From Pseudomonas sp. GV071 (GTDB lineage: Bacteria; Pseudomonadota; Gammaproteobacteria; Pseudomonadales; Pseudomonadaceae), in assembly GCF_003050835.1 (NCBI RefSeq), contig NZ_QAOJ01000010.1:62001-126000 (forward strand): a stretch of DNA of 64,000 bases, written 5' to 3'. The notes under the pieces are model-generated. The model saw only the letters and a program-made list of their open reading frames with translations. It was not told the DNA's origin and made no database searches. Within the stretch, counting starts at the first letter, position 1, and each line of letters begins with the position of its first letter. Below, piece by piece: positions 20,877 to 29,865 of the stretch. The position numbers and the translations under genes were made by a program.

Positions 20877-21635
20877 TTACTTCTTGGCTTTGGCCTTGAC
20901 GCTGCGCTGGCGCAACGCTTCGAACAGGCACACGCCAGTGGCAACCGAGACGTTGAGGCTACTGACGCTGCCAGCCATCGGCAGGCGCACCAGGTAGTCG
21001 CAGTGATCGCGGGTGAGGCGACGCATGCCTTTGCCTTCGGCGCCCATGATCAGGATGGTCGGGCCGGTCAGGTCCTGTTCGTAAAGTTCCTGCTCGGCTT
21101 CACCGGCAGTGCCGACCACCCACAGACCACGCTGCTGGAGTTTTTCCAGGGTGCGCGCCAGGTTGGTCACGGCCACCAGCGGAATCACCTCGGCCGCACC
21201 ACAGGCGACTTTACGCACGGTGGGGTTGAGGGTGGCGGACTTGTCTTTCGGCACGATCACCGCCAGCGCACCGGCCGCATCGGCGGTACGCAGGCAGGCA
21301 CCGAGGTTGTGCGGATCGGTCACGCCGTCGAGCACCAGCAACAACGGGTGGCCTTCGGAGCGGTCGAGCAACTCGTCGAGCATGGCCTCACCCCACACCT
21401 GGCTCGGGCTGACTTCAGCCACTACGCCCTGGTGTACGCCCTCAACCCAGGCGTCCATTTCGCGCCGCTCAGCCTGACCGACAGCGATCCGCGACTGCGC
21501 GGCCAACTCCAGCAGCACCTGCACCCGTGGGTCGTTACGGCCTTCGGCCAGCCAGATCTGCTTGACCCGCTTGGGGTGGTGACGCAACAACGCTTCTACG
21601 GCGTGCACGCCGTAGATTTTTTCCAACTGACTCAT
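20877..21635 (-). CDS. rlmB: 23S rRNA (guanosine-2'-O)-methyltransferase RlmB
   Basis: 252 residues with the SpoU substrate-binding N-terminal domain (EKIYGVHAVEALLRHHPKRV) and the SPOUT methyltransferase knot: LDGVTDPHNLGACLRTADAAG, ILIMGAEGKGMRRLTRD, RLPMAGSVSSLNVSVATGV. It methylates G2251 of 23S rRNA in E. coli. The start overlaps the rnr stop by four bases (ATGA), so the two are translationally coupled. Confidence 0.96.
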   Translation of the reverse strand: MSQLEKIYGVHAVEALLRHHPKRVKQIWLAEGRNDPRVQVLLELAAQSRIAVGQAERREMDAWVEGVHQGVVAEVSPSQVWGEAMLDELLDRSEGHPLLLVLDGVTDPHNLGACLRTADAAGALAVIVPKDKSATLNPTVRKVACGAAEVIPLVAVTNLARTLEKLQQRGLWVVGTAGEAEQELYEQDLTGPTILIMGAEGKGMRRLTRDHCDYLVRLPMAGSVSSLNVSVATGVCLFEALRQRSVKAKAKK

Positions 21636-24193
21636 GCTTTACCCTTTGGCTTACGTGCCCCGCCGCTTTTGCTCGGTGCCGCCGGGCCGGCCTTTGCCGG
21701 GCCTTTACGGTGACTGCTGGGCTTAGTACTTTTGCCCGCAGTGCTGGCTTTGCCTTTGCTTTTCGCTTCGGCGAGCAGCGCGCTTTTCACTTCGCGGCTG
21801 CGTTTCACATCAGTGCTGCCAGTGGCAGCCGGAGCACGGCCGCCAGCGGCATTGGCTTTTTCCGCACGCTCGCGCGCGCCGCCTTTGGTCGCCGAGGTGG
21901 TGGCACGGCCTTTACGGCCGATCGGCGCATCGATGGTGGCTTGCGCCAGCTCGAAGTCGATCTTGCGTTCATCCAGGTCCACGCGCATGACTTTGACGTC
22001 GATGCTGTCACCCAGACGGAAACTACGACCGGTGCGCTCGCCTGCCAGGCGATGGTGAACCGGGTCGAAGTGGTAGTAGTCACCCGGCAAGGCGGTGACG
22101 TGCACCAGACCTTCGACGTAGATGTCTTTGAGCTCGACGAACAGACCAAAACCGGTCACTGCAGTGATCACGCCCGGGAAGCTTTCGCCGACGCGGTCTT
22201 TCATGAACTCGCACTTGAGCCAGTTCACCACGTCGCGGGTGGCTTCGTCGGCACGGCGCTCGGACATCGAGCATTGCTCGCCCAACTGCTCCAGAGCGGC
22301 TTCGTCGTACGGGTAGATGCGCGCTTTCGGGATGATCACCGCGCCAGCACGTTTGACGTGCGGGGTGTCGATCTTCGAGCGGATCACGCTGCGGATCGCA
22401 CGGTGAGTAAGCAAGTCCGGGTAACGACGGATCGGCGAGGTGAAGTGGGTGTACGCCTCGTAATTCAGGCCGAAGTGGCCCTGGTTGTCAGCGCTGTAAA
22501 CCGCCTGGCTCAGGGAGCGCAGCATCACGGTCTGGATCAGGTGGTAATCCGGGCGCTCGCGGATATTTTCCAGCAGCGCCTGATAGTCCTTGGGCGACGG
22601 GCCTTCTTTGGACTTGCCGCGCTGCAGCGACAGACCCAGCTCGCCGAGGAAGGCCTTGAGTTTTTCCAGACGCTCCGGCGGCGGACCATCGTGCACGCGG
22701 TACAGCGCAGGAATTTCGTGCTTCTTGAGGAATTCGGCGGTGGCCACGTTGGCGGCCAGCATGCACTCCTCGATCAGCTTGTGCGCGTCGTTGCGCGTGG
22801 TCGGACGGATCTCGGCGATCTTGCGGCCAGAACCGAAGATGATGCGGGTTTCCTGGGTTTCGAAGTCGATGGCGCCACGCTCATGACGGGCCGCCAGCAG
22901 CACTTGATACAGCGAGTACAGCTGTTTGAGGTGCGGCACCACGTCAGCGTATTCGCCGCGCAGGGCTTTGGCTTCGGTGCTCTTCGGCTGCTCAAGGATG
23001 GTGCTGACCTTGTTGTAGGTCAGGCGCGCATGGGAGTGAATGACCGCTTCGTAGAACTGGTAGTCGGTCATCTTGCCGGTCTTGGAGATACTCATCTCGC
23101 AGACCATGGCCAGACGATCGACGTGCGGGTTCAGCGAGCACAAGCCGTTGGACAGCTCCTCAGGGAGCATCGGCACCACGCGCTCAGGGAAGTACACCGA
23201 GTTGCCGCGCACTTGCGATTCGTCGTCCAGGGCCGAGCCGATTTTCACGTACGAAGAAACGTCAGCGATGGCGACATACAACTTCCAGCCGCCGGAGAAC
23301 AGGCCCCACTTGCTGCCGTTCTTTTCGCAGAACACCGCATCGTCGAAGTCGCGAGCGTCTTCGCCGTCGATGGTCACGAACGGCAGATGGCGCAGGTCGA
23401 TGCGTTTTTCTTTGTCCTTCTCTTCCACTTCCGGCTTGAGCTTGGCGGCTTCTTTCAGCACGGCCTCGGGCCAGACGTGGGGAATGTCGTAGCTGCGCAG
23501 CGCCACGTCGATTTCCATGCCCGGCGCCATGTAGTTGCCGACCACTTCAACCACGTCGCCTTGCGGCTGGAAGCGCGGGGTTGGCCAGTGGGTGATTTTC
23601 ACCTCAACGAACTGACCCTGCTTCGCGTTGGCGTTGCGGCCCGGGGTGACCAGCACTTCCTGCTGGATTTTCGGGTTGTCGGCGACCACGAAGCCGATGC
23701 CGCTTTCTTCGTAGTAACGACCAACAATACTTTCGTGGGCGCGGGATATCACTTCCACTACCGCACCTTCACGGCGACCACGGCGGTCGAGACCGGTAAC
23801 GCGTGCCAGGGCACGGTCGCCATCGAACACCAGGCGCATCTGCGCCGGGCTCAGAAACAGGTCGTCGCTTTTGTCATCCGGGATCAGGAAGCCGAAGCCG
23901 TCGCGGTGACCGCTGATGCGCCCGAGGATCAGGTCCAGCTTGTCCACCGGCGCGTAGGTGCCACGGCGGGTGTAGATCAACTGGCCATCGCGTTCCATCG
24001 CCCGCAGGCGACGACGCAAGGCTTCCAGCTGTTCTTCAGTAGTGAGACCGAACTCTTCCACCAGTTGCTCGCGGTTGGCCGGCGAACCGCGATCAGCCAG
24101 ATGCTGAAGAATCAGCTCACGACTAGGGATGGGGTTTTCGTATTTTTCCGCTTCACGGGCGGCCTCGGGATCGAGGGATTGCCAATCGGCCAT
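21632..24193 (-). CDS. rnr: Ribonuclease R
   Basis: 853 residues. Domains in order: N-terminal helix-turn-helix (ELILQHLADRGSPANREQL), two cold-shock domains, the RNB catalytic core with FVTIDGEDARDFDDAVFC near residue 270-290 holding the metal-binding aspartates, an S1 domain near 645-730, and a Lys/Ala-rich basic tail (from about 740) that helps unwind structured RNA. It is a 3'-to-5' exoribonuclease for structured RNA and rRNA or tmRNA turnover. The ATG at 24193 lacks a clear ribosome site. Leads into rlmB with a four-base overlap. Confidence 0.97.
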   Translation of the reverse strand: MADWQSLDPEAAREAEKYENPIPSRELILQHLADRGSPANREQLVEEFGLTTEEQLEALRRRLRAMERDGQLIYTRRGTYAPVDKLDLILGRISGHRDGFGFLIPDDKSDDLFLSPAQMRLVFDGDRALARVTGLDRRGRREGAVVEVISRAHESIVGRYYEESGIGFVVADNPKIQQEVLVTPGRNANAKQGQFVEVKITHWPTPRFQPQGDVVEVVGNYMAPGMEIDVALRSYDIPHVWPEAVLKEAAKLKPEVEEKDKEKRIDLRHLPFVTIDGEDARDFDDAVFCEKNGSKWGLFSGGWKLYVAIADVSSYVKIGSALDDESQVRGNSVYFPERVVPMLPEELSNGLCSLNPHVDRLAMVCEMSISKTGKMTDYQFYEAVIHSHARLTYNKVSTILEQPKSTEAKALRGEYADVVPHLKQLYSLYQVLLAARHERGAIDFETQETRIIFGSGRKIAEIRPTTRNDAHKLIEECMLAANVATAEFLKKHEIPALYRVHDGPPPERLEKLKAFLGELGLSLQRGKSKEGPSPKDYQALLENIRERPDYHLIQTVMLRSLSQAVYSADNQGHFGLNYEAYTHFTSPIRRYPDLLTHRAIRSVIRSKIDTPHVKRAGAVIIPKARIYPYDEAALEQLGEQCSMSERRADEATRDVVNWLKCEFMKDRVGESFPGVITAVTGFGLFVELKDIYVEGLVHVTALPGDYYHFDPVHHRLAGERTGRSFRLGDSIDVKVMRVDLDERKIDFELAQATIDAPIGRKGRATTSATKGGARERAEKANAAGGRAPAATGSTDVKRSREVKSALLAEAKSKGKASTAGKSTKPSSHRKGPAKAGPAAPSKSGGARKPKGKA

Positions 24194-24309
24194 TAGAGAG
24201 GGTTCGCCTTATCTATATAGAGAAGTAAGTGTCATGCGCCTATTGAAGCGCGAAAACGCTATCTTGGTCTGCTCACGTGTATGAATAAAGTTTTTTTTCG
24301 CACCAGGGG
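24194..24309. other. Intergenic region between rnr and the first tRNA-Leu unit
   Basis: The minus-strand promoter of rnr should lie here. An AT-rich ctatatagat (minus strand, about 24210-24219) lies about 20-30 bases before the start codon and may serve as the -10 region. No further signal was recognised. Confidence 0.3.
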
Positions 24310-24338
24310 TTTACAACCCTGAACTCGGTCCGTATATT
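24310..24338 (+). promoter_or_regulatory. Promoter of tRNA-Leu copy 1
   Basis: TTTACA (24310-24315) and TATATT (24333-24338) are spaced by 17 bases and followed by a GC-rich discriminator (tcgcgcc), the form expected of a stringently controlled stable-RNA promoter. Confidence 0.8.
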
Positions 24339-24403
24339 TCGCGCCCACAACGACGGCAAACGTTGTTGTAGTTGAAAGTAGTTGAGCAATCAATGAACTC
24401 AAC

Positions 24404-24490
24404 GCCCAGGTGGCGGAATTGGTAGACGCACTAGGTTCAGGTCCTAGCGATGGCAACATCGTGGAAGTTCGAGTCTTCTCCTGGGCACCA
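24404..24490 (+). tRNA. tRNA-Leu (anticodon CAG), copy 1
   Basis: 87 bases including encoded CCA. The acceptor stem pairs gcccagg with cctgggc. The anticodon stem is ctagg/cctag with loop ttcaggt, giving anticodon CAG, which reads CUG. A long variable arm (cgatggcaacatcg) marks it as a class II tRNA, and the T-arm holds gttcgag. It is identical to copy 2. Confidence 0.97.
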
Positions 24491-24528
24491 ATTCAGACTG
24501 AGGTTCTACCAACCTCAGCAACAAAGAG

Positions 24529-24550
24529 ACCGGCTTAGGCCGGTTTTTTT
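24529..24550 (+). terminator. Terminator of tRNA-Leu copy 1
   Basis: Stem accggc/gccggt with loop ttag, followed by seven T residues. A second small hairpin (gaggtt-ctacc-aacctc) precedes it. Confidence 0.85.
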
Positions 24551-24588
24551 GTGCCTGCAGTTTACTGAAAAGCGTTTATATTCAGGGG

Positions 24589-24617
24589 TTTACAACGTTC
24601 GGCCAGGCCCGTATATT
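24589..24617 (+). promoter_or_regulatory. Promoter of tRNA-Leu copy 2
   Basis: TTTACA (24589-24594) and TATATT (24612-24617) with the same 17-base spacing and discriminator as copy 1. Confidence 0.8.
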
Positions 24618-24680
24618 TCGCGCCACAACGGCGGCAACGTTGTTGTAGTTGAAAGTAGCCGAGCGATCAGCGAACTCAAC

Positions 24681-24767
24681 GCCCAGGTGGCGGAATTGGT
24701 AGACGCACTAGGTTCAGGTCCTAGCGATGGCAACATCGTGGAAGTTCGAGTCTTCTCCTGGGCACCA
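24681..24767 (+). tRNA. tRNA-Leu (anticodon CAG), copy 2
   Basis: 87 bases with encoded CCA, identical to the copy 277 bases upstream. The downstream flank including the terminator is also identical, whereas the region between promoter and tRNA differs at a dozen or so positions. Confidence 0.97.
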
Positions 24768-24805
24768 ATTCAGACTGAGGTTCTACCAACCTCAGCAACA
24801 AAGAG

Positions 24806-24827
24806 ACCGGCTTAGGCCGGTTTTTTT
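24806..24827 (+). terminator. Terminator of tRNA-Leu copy 2
   Basis: Same stem (accggc/gccggt), loop and seven-T run as the first unit. Confidence 0.85.
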
Positions 24828-24858
24828 GTGCCTGCGATTTGGCTGCTGACAGGTCAAA

Positions 24859-24894
24859 AATAAAGAAGCCAAGGACGACCTCGGCTTCTTTATT
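24859..24894. terminator. Bidirectional terminator between tRNA-Leu and chemoreceptor gene
   Basis: A 16-bp stem (aataaagaagccaagg with cctcggcttctttatt, one mismatch) and an acga loop, with A/T-rich flanks on both sides. It lies just after the chemoreceptor stop on the minus strand. Confidence 0.8.
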
Positions 24895-24904
24895 TCTCGC
24901 TCGG

Positions 24905-26839
24905 CTAGACGCGGAACTGACCCAGGCTCGACTTCAATCGCGACGCCAAGCCATCCAGCACTCGCCCACTGGCCGCCGTCGCCGCCCCCGCCTCTGCCGC
25001 ACGCTGCGCTTCGGCATGGATTACCTCCACCCGACCACGCACCGCATCCGCCCCTTCGGCTTGATGCGCCGCCGCCTGAGTGGCCGCCTTGATCGCCGCG
25101 TGCACATCGTCCACCGCCGCCTGCACCGACAACTGCAACCGCTCGCTATCACGCAGCGCCGCCAGACCTTCATTGGCCTGCTGACCGGCACGACCAATCA
25201 CCGACACCGCCTCCTTCGCACCTTGCTGCAAGGCAGTGATGTGCGACTGGATATCGCCAGTGGATTGCTGAGTCTTGCTGGCCAGCGCGCGCACCTCATC
25301 GGCCACCACGGCAAAACCACGACCTGTTTCGCCAGCACGGGCCGCTTCGATGGCTGCGTTGAGCGCCAGCAAGTTGGTCTGTTCAGCGATGCCATGGATA
25401 ACGGTGAGGACCATTTCGATCTGTTCACTCTGGCGCGCCAGGCGCTCGATCACCGCTGAGCCTGCATCAACGCGCGACACCAGCTCCTCAATCAAGCTAC
25501 CGACCTTGGTAGCAATCACGGCGTTTTCATTGGCGTCCTGACGGATCGATACCACTCGCTGCAACGCTGCCTGCATGGCTCGGCTTTCCGCCTGGGCATC
25601 ACCGGCCATCACCGCTAACGCCTCCAGGCTGCCAGCCACTTCGTCGCGCTGACGTTCGGCCGCCGCTTCGGCTGCCACGCTGCGGGTGGCCAGGCCTTTG
25701 ATTTCTACGCCAGTGCTGACCGCCACTTCGCCCGCTTCACGAACGATGGGCTGCAGCTTCTCGACAAAACGATTGACCGCGATGGCCATGTCGCCGATCT
25801 CGTCGCGACTGGTCACCTCGATACGCCGGGTCAGATCGCCCTCGCCCGCCGCCAGGTCATTCAGCGCCGCAATCTGCAGGTGCAGCTTGCTGACCACACG
25901 TTGACCGAGCACCACCGCCAGGGTCAGCAGCACACCCAAGCCGACCAGCACCAGGCTCAAGCCGATGCGCCACTTCAGCGTCGCCGCCGATTCTTGCACC
26001 GAGCTGCGCGCGCCATCGGCCATACCGGCGGTTTCCGCCTGCGCCGCTTTCAGACGCGCAGTGAGTGCGGCCGTACTGTCGGTGGCAGCGCCGGACAGGC
26101 TATCGGCGACCAACTGATCACCGCTGGCGATCAGCGCGGCGAAGCGTTTATCCAACGCCTCCAGTTGCTGTTCGACCGACGCGGTGGAAACCCCCATCAG
26201 GACTTTGCCGATCTCCACACCGTTGGGGCTGATGGGCGCCTCGATGAGGTACACGGATTTGTCGTTGCGTGCGGCGTTGAGCACTTTATCCAGCGCCCGC
26301 TCGCCCTCGCCTTTTTCCATCAGGGCTTTGATCAGCGGGTTTTCGCGATTGAGGTAGCGAGTCAGGTGCTGGCCCTGGGCATCGTCGTACACCACAAACA
26401 ACACGTTGGGGTTGCGCTGGGCGCGGCGGGCGAATTCCGACAACGCCGGGCCGTCGTTATCCCACATGGCTCGTGGTGCCACAGCCGCAAGCAGCTGCGC
26501 CATGTCGTTGGCCGAATCTTTGAGGTTCTGTTCGAGGGTCGTGCGTATCTGCGCCTGCTCCTCCTTCAAGCGCGATGACAGTCCCGCCGCCAGCCGCTCG
26601 CGGGTACGCGTCGACAAGGTGCCGAGTCCGGAGGAGAGCTCACGCCCAGCTTCCTGCAACTCGGACTCCAGGCGCTGGGTGTCGGCCCCCAGGCGCGTGC
26701 CCAGGTCGACCTCCAGCGCACCGACCGTGCTCCGAGTTAGTGCAACAGCCACCAGGACCTGCACCAGCAGTGCAATTCCAAGAGCAATGAAAACCGGGCG
26801 CAGCAAGCGGCTACGCAAGAGAGAAACGATGGCTGACAC
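24905..26839 (-). CDS. Methyl-accepting chemotaxis protein
   Basis: 644 residues from GTG at 26839, chosen because GGAGG (26846-26850) lies six bases upstream and the first membrane helix (FIALGIALLVQVLVAVAL) follows at once; the longer in-frame extension has no membrane or domain features. A periplasmic domain of about 300 residues with no recognised fold is followed by a second helix (IGLSLVLVGLGVLLTLAVVL), a HAMP domain and the cytoplasmic signalling domain, whose hairpin tip reads IHGIAEQTNLLALNAAIEAARAGE. It should feed CheA/CheW. No pentapeptide tether for CheR is visible at the C-terminus. The ligand is unknown. Confidence 0.93.
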   Translation of the reverse strand: MSAIVSLLRSRLLRPVFIALGIALLVQVLVAVALTRSTVGALEVDLGTRLGADTQRLESELQEAGRELSSGLGTLSTRTRERLAAGLSSRLKEEQAQIRTTLEQNLKDSANDMAQLLAAVAPRAMWDNDGPALSEFARRAQRNPNVLFVVYDDAQGQHLTRYLNRENPLIKALMEKGEGERALDKVLNAARNDKSVYLIEAPISPNGVEIGKVLMGVSTASVEQQLEALDKRFAALIASGDQLVADSLSGAATDSTAALTARLKAAQAETAGMADGARSSVQESAATLKWRIGLSLVLVGLGVLLTLAVVLGQRVVSKLHLQIAALNDLAAGEGDLTRRIEVTSRDEIGDMAIAVNRFVEKLQPIVREAGEVAVSTGVEIKGLATRSVAAEAAAERQRDEVAGSLEALAVMAGDAQAESRAMQAALQRVVSIRQDANENAVIATKVGSLIEELVSRVDAGSAVIERLARQSEQIEMVLTVIHGIAEQTNLLALNAAIEAARAGETGRGFAVVADEVRALASKTQQSTGDIQSHITALQQGAKEAVSVIGRAGQQANEGLAALRDSERLQLSVQAAVDDVHAAIKAATQAAAHQAEGADAVRGRVEVIHAEAQRAAEAGAATAASGRVLDGLASRLKSSLGQFRV

Positions 26840-26940
26840 GACAAACCTCCAATACCCGTCACCTGTGTGACGGCAACCGCTGGGATAACTTGAGGATAGG
26901 CAATCGCCATGCCGCCAACCTGAACAAACAGGCAGAAACG

Positions 26941-26969
26941 ACAAAGGGCCGCCAATGGCGACCCTTTGT
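26941..26969 (-). terminator. Hairpin after purA
   Basis: acaaagggccgcca pairs with tggcgaccctttgt with one mismatch, a 14-bp stem with almost no loop. The following minus-strand bases (cgtttctg) are only weakly T-rich, so termination is probable but not certain. Confidence 0.55.
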
Positions 26970-27005
26970 CGTATGCAACCGCACTAACTGCGGCAGCGCT
27001 AGCGC

Positions 27006-28298
27006 TTAGGCGAACGGGTGACGCAGGACGATGGTCTCGTTGCGATCCGGGCCAGTGGAGATGATATCGATCGGCGCGCCGACCAATTCTTCCACACGCT
27101 TGATGTAGGCACGGGCGTTCGCCGGCAGCTCGTCCAGGCTCTTGGCGCCCAGGGTCGACTCGCTCCAGCCCGGCACTTCTTCGTACACCGGTTCCAGGCC
27201 GATGTAGCTGTCGGCATCGGTCGGTGCGTCGATGACGGCGCCGTTCTCGTTCTTGTAACCCACGCAGATGCGGATGGTTTCCAGACCGTCGAGCACGTCC
27301 AGCTTGGTCAGGCACAGGCCCGAGATGCTGTTGATTTCGATGGCGCGACGCAGGATCACGGCATCGAACCAACCGCAACGACGAGCACGGCCGGTGGTGG
27401 CACCGAACTCGTGGCCACGTTTGGCCAGGAACGCACCAACGTCGTCGAACAGCTCAGTCGGGAACGGGCCCGAACCGACGCGAGTGGTGTACGCCTTGGT
27501 GATACCAAGGATGTAATCCAGGTACATCGGACCAAAACCGGAACCGGTGGCGATGCCGCCAGCGGTGGTGTTGGAGCTGGTGACGTACGGATAAGTACCA
27601 TGGTCGATGTCGAGCAGCGAACCCTGCGCGCCTTCGAACATGATGTCTTTGCCATCGCGACGCAGGTCGTGCAGTACGGAGGTCACGTCGGCCATCATCG
27701 GCTTCAGCAGCTCGGCGTATTCCATGCACTCATCCAGGGTTTTCTGGAAATCGATGGCCGGCTCTTTGTAGTAATTGACCAGCACGAAGTTGTGGTAGTC
27801 CAGCAACTCGCCGAGCTTGGCGGCGAAACGCTCGCGGTGGAACAGGTCACCGATGCGCAGACCGCGACGGGCCACTTTGTCTTCGTACGCCGGGCCGATA
27901 CCACGACCGGTGGTGCCGATCTTGGCTTCGCCGCGGGCACGCTCACGGGCCTGGTCCAGCGCCACGTGGTAGGAGAGGATCAGCGGGCAAGCCGGGCTGA
28001 TGCGCAGACGATCGCGCACCGGTACGCCCTTCTCTTCCAGCTTGATGATTTCGCGCATCAGGGCGTCAGGCGCGACCACCACACCGTTACCGATCAGGCA
28101 CTGCACGCCTTCGCGCAGCACGCCCGAGGGGATCAGGTGCAAGACGGTTTTCTCGCCATTGATCACCAGGGTATGACCTGCGTTGTGACCGCCCTGGTAG
28201 CGCACTACCGCAGCCGCGTGTTCAGTCAGCAGATCAACGATCTTGCCTTTGCCCTCATCACCCCATTGGGTGCCCAGGACGACGACATTCTTACCCAT
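27006..28298 (-). CDS. purA: Adenylosuccinate synthetase
   Basis: 430 residues, normal length. It joins IMP and aspartate using GTP, the first step to AMP. The P-loop-like GTQWGDEGKGKIVD is at residues 8-21 with catalytic Asp14. YQGGHNAGHT holds the catalytic His, and RRCGWFDAV is a further hallmark. AGAGGA lies upstream of the ATG. It follows hisZ by 50 bases on the same strand. Confidence 0.98.
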   Translation of the reverse strand: MGKNVVVLGTQWGDEGKGKIVDLLTEHAAAVVRYQGGHNAGHTLVINGEKTVLHLIPSGVLREGVQCLIGNGVVVAPDALMREIIKLEEKGVPVRDRLRISPACPLILSYHVALDQARERARGEAKIGTTGRGIGPAYEDKVARRGLRIGDLFHRERFAAKLGELLDYHNFVLVNYYKEPAIDFQKTLDECMEYAELLKPMMADVTSVLHDLRRDGKDIMFEGAQGSLLDIDHGTYPYVTSSNTTAGGIATGSGFGPMYLDYILGITKAYTTRVGSGPFPTELFDDVGAFLAKRGHEFGATTGRARRCGWFDAVILRRAIEINSISGLCLTKLDVLDGLETIRICVGYKNENGAVIDAPTDADSYIGLEPVYEEVPGWSESTLGAKSLDELPANARAYIKRVEELVGAPIDIISTGPDRNETIVLRHPFA

Positions 28299-28348
28299 AA
28301 CACTTGTCCTCTTCGAAGCTTGATGCCGGCCAAAGCCAGCGGAAACCT

Positions 28349-29536
28349 TTAAACAGCCAATGGCACAACCTGCCAGCGCCCATCAGTGAGCACCAGCTGG
28401 CGATCGCAGCCCGCCTCGTGCGCAGCACTTACTTCCTGACCGGGCAGAGCCTGCACGACGCGCGTGTTCTGCGCACGCAACTGGCGAACTGCCTTCCACA
28501 GGTACAAATCATGATTGTCCGGCGCCCAGACCCCAGCCTCTGGCTCGTCGAGCTGCATCGCGCCCAGCGTCACCAATGTCTTCAGGTCGGTGGAGAAACC
28601 AGTCGCCGGGCGAGCCCGACCAAAGTCAGCACCAATATCATCATAGCGGCCGCCTTGGGCGATGGACTGACCAACACCCGGCACGAACGCGGCGAACACC
28701 ACACCAGTGTGGTAATGGTAGCCACGCAGCTCGCCCAGATCGAAGTACAACGGCACTTCGGGGTAGCGGCGCTCCAGGGTATCGGCGATGGCGATCAACT
28801 CGTCCAGCGCCAGGTGTACGTCTTCTGGGGCCTCGACCAGGCAGGCCTGGGCCAGGTCCAGCACTTCGCGCTCACCGCAGAGCTCGGCCAGGGCACGGAG
28901 CATTTTCTGCAGTTCGGCCGGTACCGCTTCGGTGAGGGTCGCCACTTCGTCGACCGCCTTGCGCTGCAGGGCGTCGAACAGTTGCTGCTCCACTTCACCA
29001 GACAGCCCGGCGGCACGCGCCAGGCCGCGGTAGATACCGACATGGCCGAGGTCGATGTGCACGTCCGGCACGGCGGCCAATTCGAGCATTTCCAGCAGCA
29101 GGCTGATCACTTCAACGTCGCTGGCCGGGCTGGCGTCGCCATACAACTCGGCGCCCAGCTGAATCGGGCTGCGCGAGGTGGTCAGGGCGCGAGGCTGAGC
29201 GTGCAGCACGCTGCCGGCATAGCACAGACGGTTCGGCCCTTCACGACGCAGGGTGTGCGCATCGATGCGCGCCACTTGCGGGGTGATGTCGGCGCGAAAG
29301 CCCATCTGCCGGCCGGTTTGCGGATCGATCACCTTGAAGGTGCGCAGATCCAGATCCTGGCCCGCGCCGGTGAGCAGCGATTCCAGGTATTCAATATGTG
29401 GAGTGACGACGAACTCATAGCCCCAGCGCTGGAACAGATCCAGTACCTGACGGCGCGCCGCCTCGATGCGCGCCGCTTCCGGCGGCAGTACTTCCTCGAT
29501 GCCATCTGGCAGCAGCCAGCGGTCTACCGTTGCCAT
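28349..29536 (-). CDS. hisZ: ATP phosphoribosyltransferase regulatory subunit
   Basis: 395 residues, a histidyl-tRNA-synthetase paralogue without the anticodon-binding domain. It partners the short HisG in the first step of histidine synthesis. The start at 29536 (MATVDRWLLPDGIEEVLP) fits the family better than the upstream in-frame start. Class II synthetase-like stretches remain (FRADITPQVARIDAH, GGRYDDIGADFGRARPATGFS). It lies between a DUF2065 gene and purA, the usual Pseudomonas order. Confidence 0.95.
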   Translation of the reverse strand: MATVDRWLLPDGIEEVLPPEAARIEAARRQVLDLFQRWGYEFVVTPHIEYLESLLTGAGQDLDLRTFKVIDPQTGRQMGFRADITPQVARIDAHTLRREGPNRLCYAGSVLHAQPRALTTSRSPIQLGAELYGDASPASDVEVISLLLEMLELAAVPDVHIDLGHVGIYRGLARAAGLSGEVEQQLFDALQRKAVDEVATLTEAVPAELQKMLRALAELCGEREVLDLAQACLVEAPEDVHLALDELIAIADTLERRYPEVPLYFDLGELRGYHYHTGVVFAAFVPGVGQSIAQGGRYDDIGADFGRARPATGFSTDLKTLVTLGAMQLDEPEAGVWAPDNHDLYLWKAVRQLRAQNTRVVQALPGQEVSAAHEAGCDRQLVLTDGRWQVVPLAV

Positions 29537-29568
29537 TTCGCCATTCCCCTCGTTGCGGGCGGCAGCCA

Positions 29569-29754
29569 TTAATGAAGCCAGTAAAGGAGGACTGTTCCCA
29601 GCAGCATGCTGGCAAGCCCGATTAGGCGTAAGTGCCGATCAGACAGCTGTAAAAGCTGCATGAATGTCTCACGCCAACCTCGTGGATATAGGAACGGCAG
29701 GATGCCTTCCAGCACCAGCACTAAACACAACGCGATGCCGAGTTCCTGCCACAT
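29569..29754 (-). CDS. DUF2065 small membrane protein (YjeT-like)
   Basis: 61 residues from ATG at 29754 (64 if an upstream start at 29763 is used). Two hydrophobic helices (LGIALCLVLVLEGILPFLYP and LIGLASMLLGTVLLYWL) flank a short basic loop (RGWRETFMQLLQLSDRHLR), as in E. coli YjeT encoded near hflC. Function unknown. It is directly preceded by a terminator hairpin, so expression with hisZ may need its own promoter or read-through. Confidence 0.85.
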   Translation of the reverse strand: MWQELGIALCLVLVLEGILPFLYPRGWRETFMQLLQLSDRHLRLIGLASMLLGTVLLYWLH

Positions 29755-29769
29755 GATTCCCACAGACGC

Positions 29770-29793
29770 AAAAAAGCCGGGAATTTCCCGGCT
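29770..29793 (-). terminator. Rho-independent terminator after hflC
   Basis: On the minus strand agccggga-aat-tcccggct followed by six T residues. It lies 72 bases after the hflC stop and only about 16-20 bases before the DUF2065 start codon. Confidence 0.85.
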
Positions 29794-29865
29794 GACGCAT
29801 CATAACAACCTTTGCCTGATCGGTCACCCCGACGGACGACAGGCGTCCGCCGGAAGCGACTCACA

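Noticed and set aside
24404..24490. tRNA-Leu as a phage or island attachment site
   Set aside because: No integrase and no partial tRNA 3' copy lies nearby; the second full copy is a complete unit with promoter and terminator, so duplication explains it better.
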